NCBI RefSeq assembly: GCF_019039215.1 | Contig: NZ_JAHNZZ010000001.1 | Span: forward strand, 2,755,700 to 2,798,699 | DNA length: 43,000 nucleotides | Direction: 5' to 3' | Source of the DNA: Bacillus sp. FJAT-29790 | Lineage (GTDB): Bacteria > Bacillota > Bacilli > Bacillales > Cytobacillaceae | In this document: positions 33,505 to 42,758 of the stretch, piece after piece | How positions within the stretch are numbered: position 1 is the stretch's first letter | How the letters are laid out: each line of letters starts with the position of its first letter | Program-made: the position numbers and the translations under genes | Notes under the pieces: model-generated | What the model saw: the letters and a program-made list of their open reading frames with translations, nothing else | Databases searched by the model: none | Told to the model about the DNA's origin: nothing

Positions 33505-35037
33505 TTAAATTGCACCTATCTTTTCTTCTACAGTATTAATCCAATTATTTTCCTCGACCTCTCTATTAATTGTCTCCAGATCTGGATAAAAAACACGATC
33601 TTCTGTCCATTTAGGAATTTGTTCTCTAATTAATTGATAGACGAGTGAAGTTCCTGCACCAAATCTTAAAGGACGGTGAAATTCTAACGCCTGAGCAGCA
33701 GTTAATAGTTCAATTGAAACCACTTTCTGCACATTGCGTATGACTTGATAAGCTTTAAGAGCCGCTGGTGTCCCCATACTCACATGATCCTCTTGATAAG
33801 CCGACATTGGAATTGAATCGACAGAAATAGGGTGTGATAATACTTTATTTTCAGCTACTAAAGAAGATGCAACATATTGTGGAATCATAAACCCGGTATT
33901 TAATCCAGAGTTCTCAACTAAAAATGCCGGCAATTCACTTACATGAGGATTAACTAAACGGTCGATTCTTCTTTCTGAAATATTGCCAAGTTCAGACACA
34001 GCAATCGCTAAAAGATCCATTGTTTGGGCTAAGGGTTCACCATGTGCATTACAAGATGAAAGTGAAACCCCTCCCCCTTCTGTTTCAAAAATAAGTGGAT
34101 TATCCGTAGCTGCATTCAACTCAATCAGAATAACTTCTAATGCATGATCGATCTTATCCCGACTAGCTCCATGCACCTGCGGCATTGCCCTCAGGCTTAA
34201 TGCATCCTGAACCCTATAGTCTTTATATTTCTCCGCTATCTCACTGCCATCGATTAGACGAAGCAAATTTTCAGCAACTTGGATTTGCCCTTTATAAGGG
34301 CGAACCTCATTAATTCTTTTATCAAAAGCATATCTAGTACCCTTTAATGCCTCAAAGCTCATCGCACCTGCAATATCCACCCATTTTGCCAGTTGCATAG
34401 CATCATAAACTACTAGTGCGCCAATTCCAGTCATACATACCGTACCATTAACTAATGAGAGACCCTCTTTCGCCCCTAATGTAAGTGTCTCAATACCTGC
34501 TCTTTCCATGGCTTCTTTTCCTGAGTAAAGCTCCCCGTTATAATACGCTTGTCCCATACCAATCATAACAAGTGAAATATGTGCCATATGTGTTAAATAT
34601 CCGACAGAACCTTGCCCGGGAACATACGGAACAACACCTAGATTTAACATATTAACAAGTGTTTCAACTGTTTCAAACCGTACTCCTGAATGACCATGAC
34701 TAAAATTTAAAACAGCTGAAAACATAATCGCCCTAACTTGATCATGCGGAAGAGGAGTCCCCATGCCACATGCATGGCTCATAATAATATTCCTAGACAA
34801 TTCAGATAGTTTTTCCGGCGGAACACTCACTTTACAAAGTTCACCAAGACCTGTTGTTATACCGTAAATTACCCTCTCTTCTTTAACAAACTGTTCAACT
34901 AACATTCTACATCTGTTTATATTTTCTTGAACCTCTTCAATTACTATTACTTTCGCACCATCTCTGGCAACTGCCACAACATCCTCAATTTTTTTCTGCT
35001 GACCGTCTATTAGAATACATTGTTGAATTTTGTCCAC
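33505..35037 (-). CDS. MIO-less histidase-like lyase; candidate ergothioneine/hercynine trimethylamine-lyase
   Basis: A 510-residue protein with the whole histidine ammonia-lyase scaffold. It keeps Y58 (IYGITTG), H88 (SHACGMG), N197 (LVNGT), R283 (SLR) and E416 (YQEDHVSMG). However, where histidase has GSxG-ASG-DLAPLSH, this has GSVGYLTHMAH (143-153): the Ala-Ser-Gly that forms the MIO cofactor is absent. The catalytic Tyr of QDxYSLR is Leu280. It therefore cannot be an ordinary ammonia-lyase. Ergothionases are MIO-less members of this superfamily that eliminate trimethylamine, and the four genes directly upstream encode an OpuC-like importer. The GTG start follows AGGAGG, which overlaps the ATPase stop codon; the gap is 10 bp. 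Substrate is inferred. Confidence 0.85.
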   Translation of the reverse strand: MDKIQQCILIDGQQKKIEDVVAVARDGAKVIVIEEVQENINRCRMLVEQFVKEERVIYGITTGLGELCKVSVPPEKLSELSRNIIMSHACGMGTPLPHDQVRAIMFSAVLNFSHGHSGVRFETVETLVNMLNLGVVPYVPGQGSVGYLTHMAHISLVMIGMGQAYYNGELYSGKEAMERAGIETLTLGAKEGLSLVNGTVCMTGIGALVVYDAMQLAKWVDIAGAMSFEALKGTRYAFDKRINEVRPYKGQIQVAENLLRLIDGSEIAEKYKDYRVQDALSLRAMPQVHGASRDKIDHALEVILIELNAATDNPLIFETEGGGVSLSSCNAHGEPLAQTMDLLAIAVSELGNISERRIDRLVNPHVSELPAFLVENSGLNTGFMIPQYVASSLVAENKVLSHPISVDSIPMSAYQEDHVSMGTPAALKAYQVIRNVQKVVSIELLTAAQALEFHRPLRFGAGTSLVYQLIREQIPKWTEDRVFYPDLETINREVEENNWINTVEEKIGAI

Positions 35038-35047
35038 GTAAATCCTC

Positions 35048-36034
35048 CTAGTTTACCACCTGCATTGCCTTTTTAACTTTAGGCTTTAATAGGGCTTGGA
35101 TTTGTGCAAAGTCTATCATACCAACGATATCTTGCCTTTCATTGATCACGTATAAATTTTCATTTCCTGACTTTAGCATAGCTGCCAATGCTGATTTAAT
35201 ATCAGAAGTATCAGGTATTGTATCAGCTGGATTAACTACCGTATCCACTGTCGCTTTTTGCATAGCATCTTTTACACTAATAAGGCTGACTTGACGAATA
35301 ATATCATCTCCACCAATTAAATCGCGAACAAAATCATCTTTAGGGTTCGCAATAATATTTAGCGGTGAATCATATTGAACGACGATTCCGTCTTTCATAA
35401 TTACAATCTTATCAGCAAGCCTCAATGCCTCATCCACATCATGTGTAACAAATAGAATCGTTTTATGCAGCTTTTTTTGGATATGAATTAATTCATCTTG
35501 AAGCTTTGTTCTAGTAATAGCATCAATGGCTCCGAATGGTTCATCCATTAACATAATTGGTGGATCTGCAGCCAATGCTCTAGCAAGTCCAATCCTTTGC
35601 TGCTGACCGCCCGATAGTTGACGTGGATATCTATTTCTGTATACCTTAGGATCTAGATGAACTAACTCCAGTAATTCATCGATCCTAAGCTCAATTTTCT
35701 TCTTATCCCACCCTAACATTTCTGGGACAACTGCAATATTTTCCGCAACCGTCATGTGAGGAAATAATCCACTTTGTTGAATTACATATCCTATTTTTCT
35801 TCTAAGATCATTTACGGGGAGTTCTCGTGTATCTTTGTCATCAATAATAATCGAACCTTCTGTCTGTTCATAAAGCCTATTGATCATCTTTAATAGTGTT
35901 GTTTTTCCACACCCTGAGGTTCCTAAAAAGACAACAAAGTCACCCGATTTGACCTCAAAGTTCACATTATTTACAGCAGCTCTTTCACTTCCCCGATAAA
36001 TTTTTATAACGTTTCTAAATTCAATTTTGCTCAT
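35048..36034 (-). CDS. Quaternary-amine-type ABC importer ATPase with CBS domains (OpuCA-like)
   Basis: A 328-residue ATPase: Walker A GTSGCGKT (38-45), Q-loop YVIQQSGLFPHMTVAENI, signature LSGGQQQRIGLARAL, Walker B IMLMDEPFGAID, H-loop FVTHDVDEAL, then a C-terminal regulatory part with CBS repeats (about 245-320). This is the OpuA/OpuC/ProV layout for glycine betaine, carnitine or choline, and also that of ergothioneine importers. AAGGAGG precedes the ATG. It is followed after 10 bp by the MIO-less lyase, which implies that the imported ligand is the lyase substrate. Confidence 0.92.
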   Translation of the reverse strand: MSKIEFRNVIKIYRGSERAAVNNVNFEVKSGDFVVFLGTSGCGKTTLLKMINRLYEQTEGSIIIDDKDTRELPVNDLRRKIGYVIQQSGLFPHMTVAENIAVVPEMLGWDKKKIELRIDELLELVHLDPKVYRNRYPRQLSGGQQQRIGLARALAADPPIMLMDEPFGAIDAITRTKLQDELIHIQKKLHKTILFVTHDVDEALRLADKIVIMKDGIVVQYDSPLNIIANPKDDFVRDLIGGDDIIRQVSLISVKDAMQKATVDTVVNPADTIPDTSDIKSALAAMLKSGNENLYVINERQDIVGMIDFAQIQALLKPKVKKAMQVVN

Positions 36035-36107
36035 CTTATTCCTCCTTAAAGAAGGGGATCATCGTTGATCCCCATTTTATAAATCAATTATAAGTATCAT
36101 GAAAGAC

Positions 36108-37031
36108 TTATTTTAGAAACCCATTTTCCTTAAGGAATTCTTTTGCAATAGCAGACGGCTCTTCCTTATCATCACCATCAGCTTTCCAGTTTAATGAAGC
36201 CATTACATCATCAGTTAAAAGGCTATTAATCTTATTAAGAATTTCAGCTACTTCAGGATTCTCCTCTACTACACTTTGACGCACTAAAGGAGCTGCATGA
36301 TAGGGCGGCCAAAAGTTTTTATCATCCTCTAAAGCTACTAAATTAAACCCAGCAATTTGTCCATCTGTACCAAAACCAATAGTTACATCTACTTCTCCTG
36401 ATGTGAGTGCACGATACTTTAATCCAATTTCGAATAACTGTGCATTTTTAAAATTGAATCCACCATATGTTTTTTGTAACCCTGGTAATCCATCTGCACG
36501 TTCACCAAATTCCGGGATTAGTGCAAACTTTAATTCCGGTGCCTTTTCAGATAGATCCGTTAATGTTTTTAGATTATATTTCTCCGCAACTTCTTTTGTA
36601 GCAACTAATACGTAAGTATTGTTAAATCCCGTTTTATTTAATACTTCAATATTTTCATTTTTCATCCCTGCTTTTACTTCTTCGTAAACGGCGTCTCCGT
36701 CACCTAACGGTTCACCTTTTAAAATATCCATTAAAGCAGTACCTGTGTATTCTGGATAAAGATCGATGTCACCACTTTTCAAAGCTTCATACGCAACTAG
36801 AGTACCACCAAGATTTAATTTCCGTTCTACAGGATAGCCCGCGGCTTCAAAGGCTTGTGCATAAATTTCACCTAAAATAAATTGCTCGGTAAAGTTTTTA
36901 GAACCGACCTTTATAGTTGGTTTCCCGCTCTCACCAGCAGTCGATTTAGAACTTGACTCTCCGCAAGCTGTAGCAAAGATGGTAACAATAAACATAAGGC
37001 TAACCAAAACATACCATTTTCTATTTTTCAT
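36108..37031 (-). CDS. Substrate-binding lipoprotein of the OpuC-like importer
   Basis: A 307-residue lipoprotein (lipobox FATACGES, Cys ~23) with the OpuAC/OpuCC-type domain: IKVGSKNFTEQFILGEIYAQ, LGGTLVAYEALKSGDIDLYPEYTGTAL, and IGFGTDGQIAGFNLVALEDD. Such proteins hold trimethylammonium groups in an aromatic box; Tyr and Phe residues are frequent here, but which ones line the pocket cannot be decided by eye. GGGGG precedes the ATG. It lies between permease 37054 and the ATPase; the 73-bp gap to the ATPase is the largest in the operon. Confidence 0.92.
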   Translation of the reverse strand: MKNRKWYVLVSLMFIVTIFATACGESSSKSTAGESGKPTIKVGSKNFTEQFILGEIYAQAFEAAGYPVERKLNLGGTLVAYEALKSGDIDLYPEYTGTALMDILKGEPLGDGDAVYEEVKAGMKNENIEVLNKTGFNNTYVLVATKEVAEKYNLKTLTDLSEKAPELKFALIPEFGERADGLPGLQKTYGGFNFKNAQLFEIGLKYRALTSGEVDVTIGFGTDGQIAGFNLVALEDDKNFWPPYHAAPLVRQSVVEENPEVAEILNKINSLLTDDVMASLNWKADGDDKEEPSAIAKEFLKENGFLK

Positions 37032-37053
37032 TATCTAAATCCCCCTAAAAATT

Positions 37054-37692
37054 TTATGTTGTTGGTGGTGTAGTAAGTTTTTCAATGCCACCAATCGTGA
37101 ATTCTGCCAAAAACGCGAGTAATGCTACTGGGATAGCTCCAACAAGTAACATTGATGCATTCGCTCCTGCAATGCCATTAATAATAAATACTCCTAATCC
37201 GCCTCCACCAATAAAAGCTGCAAGAGTCGCGCTTGCAATTACTTCAACAGAAGCTGTTCTGACACCTGTAATAATTACTGGGAGCGCTAAGGGAAATTCC
37301 ACTTTCCTTATAACCCTAGCTTTATTCATCCCCATCCCATACGCTGCCTCTACTATACTTTTATCTACTTCCTTTACAGCTATAACTGTATTGATAAGAA
37401 TGGGAGGGCAGACAAGTAAGGTTAGGGCTATTAAGGATGGAACAAATCCAATTCCAACAAAAGGCATTACCAAGGCTAAAACAGCTAAACTCGGGATAAT
37501 CCTGCCCACATTCACGATATTCATGATAATCAGCGAAGCCTTTTCTGTTTTTGCCAGATATATACCTAACGGGACACAGATGATAATACCTAGACCAACA
37601 GCAACAAAACTTAAAACGAGATGAATTTTAACTGCTTCAAAAAACACTTCCGAATTATTTAAAATGTATTTATACGCCTCATTCAAGATCAC
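37054..37692 (-). CDS. ABC importer permease (OpuCB/OpuCD-like), second
   Basis: A 212-residue inner-membrane permease with five or six segments. The binding-protein-dependent transport signature is AAYGMGMNKARVIRKVEFPLALPVIITGVRTASVEVI, in two parts: the EAA loop, then helix. NVGRIIPSLAVLALVMPFVG near residue 60 is typical of the QAT family. The start is a GTG with GGTGAA upstream; a TTG two codons later is possible. It pairs with the permease at 37713, 20 bp upstream, to form the heterodimeric channel. Confidence 0.9.
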   Translation of the reverse strand: MILNEAYKYILNNSEVFFEAVKIHLVLSFVAVGLGIIICVPLGIYLAKTEKASLIIMNIVNVGRIIPSLAVLALVMPFVGIGFVPSLIALTLLVCPPILINTVIAVKEVDKSIVEAAYGMGMNKARVIRKVEFPLALPVIITGVRTASVEVIASATLAAFIGGGGLGVFIINGIAGANASMLLVGAIPVALLAFLAEFTIGGIEKLTTPPTT

Positions 37693-37712
37693 TTCATTTC
37701 ACCAACTTTCAT

Positions 37713-38330
37713 TTAGCCTTGCGTGTTTAACTTTCTTTCTAACAATCGAAAACCGATATCCGCAGCGATAGCCAAAAATGCTACAGCAACTGTTCCAGCG
37801 ATAATCTTTTGCGAATGATCCTGATAGATACCTTCAAATATTAATTCTCCTAGACCGCCTGCGTTAATATAAGCTGCAATAGCAGCAATACCAATGATTG
37901 AAACCGTTGCTATTCGAATACCTGCAACAACAACCGGAAGTGCTAAAGGCAGTTCAATCTTAAATAAAATTCTCCACTTACCCATTCCCATACCCTTTGC
38001 TGCTTCAATAATTGAGGGATCAATCCCTCTAATGGCTGCAACTATATTGCGGACTAAAATCATTTGTGAATAAGCAATAAGTGCTATAAACGCTGATTTA
38101 AAGCCTAGGCCTAAAATAGGAATCATTAAGGCAAACAAAGCAATACTAGGAATAGTATAAATAACCCCTAAACTGCCAATTACCGGTGTATATAATTTTT
38201 TGTACCTTGAGACAGTAATGCCCAACACTGTTGCAATAATTAGAGCTACAAATAAAGATATTGATACGAGATAAAGATGCTCTAAGAACAACTTAACGAC
38301 TCTATCAAAATTTGAGATAAAATAATTCAA
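37713..38330 (-). CDS. ABC importer permease (OpuCB/OpuCD-like), first gene of operon
   Basis: A 205-residue permease, paralogous to the next gene. It shares GVIYTIPSIALFALMIPILG and the EAA loop (EAAKGMGMGKWRILFKIELP), with the same spacing to LALPVVVAGIRIATVSIIG. The TTG start follows AAGGAGGTG at the ideal distance. It is the promoter-proximal gene of the five-gene transporter-lyase operon; a promoter candidate lies at 38374-38402. Confidence 0.9.
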   Translation of the reverse strand: MNYFISNFDRVVKLFLEHLYLVSISLFVALIIATVLGITVSRYKKLYTPVIGSLGVIYTIPSIALFALMIPILGLGFKSAFIALIAYSQMILVRNIVAAIRGIDPSIIEAAKGMGMGKWRILFKIELPLALPVVVAGIRIATVSIIGIAAIAAYINAGGLGELIFEGIYQDHSQKIIAGTVAVAFLAIAADIGFRLLERKLNTQG

Positions 38331-38373
38331 ACTTACACCTCCTTGATTTTTTAATCTTTAGACTATTTGAGTT

Positions 38374-38402
38374 ATTATCACCCTAATGAAATTACTTTAC
38401 AA
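38374..38402 (-). promoter_or_regulatory. Promoter candidate of the transporter-lyase operon
   Basis: On the minus strand, TTGTAA (38397-38402), a 17-bp spacer and GATAAT (38374-38379), about 45 bp before the first permease start. Confidence 0.5.
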
Positions 38403-38589
38403 ATTAAAACTTACTTTTCTTGCTTTTTAGTAGACAAAATTACTTTATGTGACAGGAACCATTCAAAAATTTTGTTTATATTGATAGAATAAATAAATAT
38501 TATTCTTGCCTAACAAATGCTACTTGAATAATACGGCATCGTATTTCTAAACTACGGACTTTGGGGGATTTTTAACAAAGTGAAAAATT

Positions 38590-38626
38590 CCATCAGTAGA
38601 GGCCTTCATTCGTTCCCTACTGATGG
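38590..38626 (-). terminator. Hairpin after hutG
   Basis: A perfect 10-bp stem (CCATCAGTAG / CTACTGATGG), 17-nt loop, followed on the minus strand by AATTTTTC. It may end the hut transcript and so separate it from the transporter-lyase operon. Confidence 0.5.
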
Positions 38627-38674
38627 TTAGCTTAATCAATTAGACCTTTGCACTTATATCGGAGGTGAATGTTC

Positions 38675-38839
38675 TTGAGCAACGATCACAAGATAAGCCT
38701 CGACAAAACGTTCTTTGTCACAGATCGATTAGCCTATGACCTTAAGCCCCAAGAAACCATCTGGTGGAAAGGGTCTTTATCTTTTCGATTCCACTTAATC
38801 CTAAAGCACGGTGTCTTACTGCCATATAACCCGCGGTAA
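38675..38839 (+). CDS. Small ORF with strong RBS, unknown
   Basis: A 54-codon frame with a TTG start 8 nt after GGAGGTG, ending 19 bp before the convergent hutG stop. The product is hydrophilic and contains DKTFFVTDRLAYDLKPQETI followed by two Trp. No family recognised. It is either a small gene or the first part of a truncated one; the good ribosome binding site is the main argument. Confidence 0.4.
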   Translation: MSNDHKISLDKTFFVTDRLAYDLKPQETIWWKGSLSFRFHLILKHGVLLPYNPR

Positions 38840-38858
38840 TTTAAGTAGTGCTGTTATT

Positions 38859-39827
38859 TTATTTGCCCAACAAACGGCCAGTAACAAATTGCAGCCATGC
38901 ATATACACCAGTTTTAACTGTTTCTGCAACTGCCGAATCTTTGCTTGGGTCCAAACAAACGAAGTCAATGTGCCTAACAGCTGGATGCTTGCCGATTTCG
39001 AGTAAGGCGTCGAACAATTCTGTTGCAGTCATGCCTCCCGGTGTGGATGCTGGAACGCCTGGTGCTACGGATATATCGAGCACATCCATATCGACTGTTA
39101 CATAGATACGGTCGACTTTCTCAGATAGTGCGTTGAGTGCATGGTGAATGGTCTGAACGATTCCCTGCTTGCGTGCTTGCTTCAGTGTCACCATATTAAT
39201 TTTATATTCCTTGGCATAGTCAATTAGTGGTTTCGCATTAAAATAACCGTGTAGTCCAATGTTATTGATATGCTCCCCTTTGACTGTTTCGCCATCTATT
39301 AATTGCCGAATTGGTGTACCATTTGCCGGTCCTAATTCAGCAGGATCCCGCACATCAAGATGAGTATCTAGTTGTAAAATTCCTATTTTTTCTTGCTCAT
39401 AGACTTCCTTAATTCCCCGAACGGCACAGGCTGTCGTAGAATGATCGCCGCCAATCATACATGTTATAGTGTTTGGATACCTAGCCGCAAGAGACGCTGT
39501 TGCCTCTTGAATACGCTGATGTGATAAAAGGATATCTGTCGTATGCATCGCTACATCCCCTGCATCAGCAACCCGAAACGGAGACAAGTCGATATCTTCA
39601 TCTAAATTATAAGTGGCAAAGCCTTTCCACATCCGCCGAAACTCTGTTGGATACAAGGAAGCGCCTGACACACTTATTGACGAACGTGATATTGGTGCAC
39701 CGTAAAGAATGAGGTCAGGAGCCTCTGCCCCTGCCTCCAGTGGACGAACCCATTGATGAACAAAATCAGGTTCGTCCTTCACAGCATTCCAGGACCACTC
39801 AGGCTTTTGAAGCCAGTTTTCTTTCAT
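38859..39827 (-). CDS. hutG: Formimidoylglutamase
   Basis: A 322-residue ureohydrolase-family (arginase/agmatinase) enzyme that splits N-formimidoyl-glutamate to glutamate and formamide, the last step of this histidine route. The Mn-binding motifs are MIGGDHSTT, LQLDTHLDVRD and VTVDMDVLD, all intact. The ATG at 39827 follows a GGTGGTGGGGG stretch and gives the normal length; it overlaps the hutI end by 29 nt, and a TTG-like extension to 39872 is not needed. It is the last gene of hutUIG. Confidence 0.93.
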   Translation of the reverse strand: MKENWLQKPEWSWNAVKDEPDFVHQWVRPLEAGAEAPDLILYGAPISRSSISVSGASLYPTEFRRMWKGFATYNLDEDIDLSPFRVADAGDVAMHTTDILLSHQRIQEATASLAARYPNTITCMIGGDHSTTACAVRGIKEVYEQEKIGILQLDTHLDVRDPAELGPANGTPIRQLIDGETVKGEHINNIGLHGYFNAKPLIDYAKEYKINMVTLKQARKQGIVQTIHHALNALSEKVDRIYVTVDMDVLDISVAPGVPASTPGGMTATELFDALLEIGKHPAVRHIDFVCLDPSKDSAVAETVKTGVYAWLQFVTGRLLGK

Positions 39828-41088
39828 TTTCCCCCACCACCTGGACACCTTTTTTCCACACGGACTTAACATGGTTAACTCCGAATAAATATTGCAATTC
39901 CTGATAATTTTTCACATTCCATAGGACGACATCTGCTTGCTTTCCGACTTCAAGCGATCCCACTTTTTCCTGTCGGTTAATAGCACAAGCAGCATTATAT
40001 GTTGCAGCAGTTAATGCTTCAGCCGGAGTAAGCCTCATTGAGATGCAAGCTAAATTCATGACAAGCGGCATGGATGTCGTTGGTGAAGATCCAGGATTGA
40101 CGTCAGTTGAGATCGCAACCGGCACACCCTCATCGATCATTTTCCTTCCAGCGGCCGCTTTTTCACGCAAATAAAGTGCTGTTGCAGGAAGCAAGCAAGC
40201 AATCGTTCCAGCTTCCGCCATTGCCTTGATACCCTCTTCTGATGCTTGTAATAAGTGCTCTGCTGAAATTGCACCGACTTTTGCCGCTAATTCCGCTCCA
40301 CCATAAGGGGCAATTTCATCAGCATGAATTTTTGGAATCAATCCAAGGCGTTTTCCTGCTTCCAAGACGCGCTCTGACTGCTCAGGTGTAAAAACACCTT
40401 TTTCACAAAAGACATCGTTAAACTCGGCCAATTTCTCTTCAGCTACAATCGGCAACATATCATTTATGACATGATCGACAAATTCGTCTTCACGCCCTTT
40501 GTATTCTGGAGGAACTGCATGAGCACCCATGAAAGTTGGAACGAGATCAATCGCGTGTGTTTCCTGTAATCGCTTCATGATGCGCAATTGTTTCAGTTCA
40601 GTTTCAAGATTCATCCCATAACCGCTCTTACCTTCCACCGTTGTAACGCCGTGTTGTAAAAGAGAGTCAAGGCGACGTGTCGTTTGTTCGATTAATTCTT
40701 CTTCCGTTGCTTCCCTTGTCATGCGGGTGGTCGCATGAATTCCTCCACCCGCATTCATAATTTCCATGTATGTTGCCCCTTCAAGACGCATTTCAAATTC
40801 ATGTTCGCGGCTCCCGCCATAGACAACATGCGTATGAGGGTCGACCAATCCCGGTGTGACAAGATGACCAGAAGCATCAATAATTTCCGCTTCGTGCGCA
40901 CGTGCTGAATAACGTTCTTCAAGCTCTTTCGTTGTGCCTACCGCTTGGACAACACCATCCTCTAACCACAAACTGCCATTTTCGAGTAAACCAAGCTCAG
41001 ACATGGCTTTTTTTGAACGTGGACCTTTTATTTCAGAAGCAAGCGTCGTCAACTGGGCTGCATGTTTGATCCAGATTGGTTTTGTCAT
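39799..41088 (-). CDS. hutI: Imidazolonepropionase
   Basis: A 429-residue amidohydrolase that opens 4-imidazolone-5-propionate to N-formimidoyl-glutamate. The metal motif is GLVDPHTHVVYGGSRE (H85, H87). The later metal or catalytic residues are in IHADEIAPYGGAELA, ISAEHLLQAS and STDVNPGSSPTTSM. The start ATG overlaps the hutU stop (TAATG), with GAGAGGAG upstream, so it is coupled to hutU. Confidence 0.96.
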   Translation of the reverse strand: MTKPIWIKHAAQLTTLASEIKGPRSKKAMSELGLLENGSLWLEDGVVQAVGTTKELEERYSARAHEAEIIDASGHLVTPGLVDPHTHVVYGGSREHEFEMRLEGATYMEIMNAGGGIHATTRMTREATEEELIEQTTRRLDSLLQHGVTTVEGKSGYGMNLETELKQLRIMKRLQETHAIDLVPTFMGAHAVPPEYKGREDEFVDHVINDMLPIVAEEKLAEFNDVFCEKGVFTPEQSERVLEAGKRLGLIPKIHADEIAPYGGAELAAKVGAISAEHLLQASEEGIKAMAEAGTIACLLPATALYLREKAAAGRKMIDEGVPVAISTDVNPGSSPTTSMPLVMNLACISMRLTPAEALTAATYNAACAINRQEKVGSLEVGKQADVVLWNVKNYQELQYLFGVNHVKSVWKKGVQVVGENERKLASKA

Positions 41089-42758
41089 TACTGATCTCCT
41101 CTCTCAAGCATCGGCATCTTAATTCCTTTTTCGCGGGCAGTTTTCTTTGCCAATTCATAGCCTGCATCTGCATGACGCACAACACCCATTCCTGGATCTG
41201 TTGTCAATACACGTTCAAGACGAACTTCTGCTTCTTTCGTACCGTCTGCAACAATAACTACGCCTGAATGCTGTGAGTAACCCATGCCTACGCCGCCGCC
41301 ATGGTGAAGTGATACCCATGTTGCGCCTCCAACAGCATTGACCATCGCATTAAGGAGTGGCCAGTCAGATACAACGTCTGATCCGTCTTTCATCGCCTCT
41401 GTTTCACGGTTAGGAGAAGCAACTGATCCAGAGTCAAGATGATCACGGCCAATAACGATTGGAGCTTTCAATTCACCGCTCGCCACCATGTCATTCAGGA
41501 TTTTACCGAAGCGAGCGCGCTCACCGTAACCAAGCCAGCAAATACGTGAAGGAAGCCCTTGGAATTCGATTTTTTCTTGCGCCATACGAATCCAATTACA
41601 TAAATGCTCATTATCAGCAAATTCGCGTAAAATCGCTTCGTCTGTTTTATAAATATCTTCTGGATCTCCTGATAAGGCTACCCAGCGGAAAGGTCCTTTT
41701 CCTTCACAGAACTGCGGCCGGATATACGCTGGAACGAATCCAGGGAAATCGAAAGCATTTTCTACTCCTTCGTCTTTTGCCACTTGACGGATATTATTAC
41801 CATAATCAAATGTGATCGAGCCTTTTTCCATCATTTCAAGCATCGCTTTTACATGTGTCGCCATAGATGCTTTAGAAAGTTTCACATATTCTTCTGGATT
41901 GGACTCACGAAGCTTATCTGCTTCTTCCATTGACATTTTCGAAGGAACATAACCATTTAACGGATCATGTGCGGATGTTTGGTCCGTCAGTACATCTGGA
42001 TTAAAGTTACGGGCAATCATTTCTGGTAAAATGTCCGCAGCGTTACCTACTAAGCCGATAGATAACGCTTTTCCTTCTTTTTTCGCTTCTTCTGCTAAAC
42101 GAATTGCTTCATCTAATGAATGCGTTTTCACGTCAGTGTAGCGAGTTTCGATTCGGCGGTCAATTCTTGTTTCATCCACATCGATACCGATTACAACGCC
42201 TCCGTTCATTGTTACTGCAAGAGGCTGTGCTCCACCCATGCCGCCGAGGCCCGCTGTTAATGTAATAGTGTGCTTTAGTGTGCCATTGAAGTGCTGTTTT
42301 GCAAGCTCAGCAAATGTTTCATAAGTTCCTTGGACAATTCCTTGAGAACCGATATAAATCCAGCTTCCTGCTGTCATTTGTCCGTACATCATCAGGCCTT
42401 TTTGATCAAGTTCATGGAATGTATCCCAATTAGCATAAGCTGGAACAATGTTTGAATTGGCAAGCAATGCGCGCGGTGCATCCTTGTGTGTTTTAAAAAC
42501 AACGACCGGCTTTCCTGATTGAACAAGTAATGTTTCATCATCTTCAAGATTTTTTAATGTTTCAACGATCGCATCGAAAGATTCCCAGTTACGAGCAGCT
42601 TTCCCAATACCTCCATAGACGACGAGTTTTTCCGGATGTTCAGCTACATCAGGATCTAAGTTGTTCATTAACATTCGAAGTACAGCCTCTTGTTGCCATC
42701 CCTTTGTGTTTAATTCCGTACCTCGGTAACGTACTACCTTATTTGTTATTGTTGTCAT
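41088..42758 (-). CDS. hutU: Urocanate hydratase
   Basis: A 556-residue urocanase, which converts urocanate to imidazolonepropionate with a tightly bound NAD+. Family features include [44 protein letters not shown] (read as two adjacent pieces), the [14 protein letters not shown] segment and the C-terminal [19 protein letters not shown] with glycine-rich NAD contacts. Length is normal. GGAGAG precedes the ATG. It heads hutUIG here; no hutP or hutH lies between it and the window edge, which is unlike the B. subtilis order hutP-hutH-hutU-hutI-hutG. Confidence 0.97.
   Translation of the reverse strand: MTTITNKVVRYRGTELNTKGWQQEAVLRMLMNNLDPDVAEHPEKLVVYGGIGKAARNWESFDAIVETLKNLEDDETLLVQSGKPVVVFKTHKDAPRALLANSNIVPAYANWDTFHELDQKGLMMYGQMTAGSWIYIGSQGIVQGTYETFAELAKQHFNGTLKHTITLTAGLGGMGGAQPLAVTMNGGVVIGIDVDETRIDRRIETRYTDVKTHSLDEAIRLAEEAKKEGKALSIGLVGNAADILPEMIARNFNPDVLTDQTSAHDPLNGYVPSKMSMEEADKLRESNPEEYVKLSKASMATHVKAMLEMMEKGSITFDYGNNIRQVAKDEGVENAFDFPGFVPAYIRPQFCEGKGPFRWVALSGDPEDIYKTDEAILREFADNEHLCNWIRMAQEKIEFQGLPSRICWLGYGERARFGKILNDMVASGELKAPIVIGRDHLDSGSVASPNRETEAMKDGSDVVSDWPLLNAMVNAVGGATWVSLHHGGGVGMGYSQHSGVVIVADGTKEAEVRLERVLTTDPGMGVVRHADAGYELAKKTAREKGIKMPMLERGDQ

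Noticed and set aside
33505-35037. Annotation of the lyase as an ordinary histidine ammonia-lyase (hutH)
   Set aside because: The Ala-Ser-Gly that forms the MIO cofactor and the catalytic Tyr are absent, so histidase activity is not expected despite the overall similarity and hut neighbourhood.
37085-37624. 179-codon plus-strand frame opposite the permease
   Set aside because: It is an antisense shadow of a GC-skewed membrane-protein gene; proline/alanine/threonine-rich with no motif.
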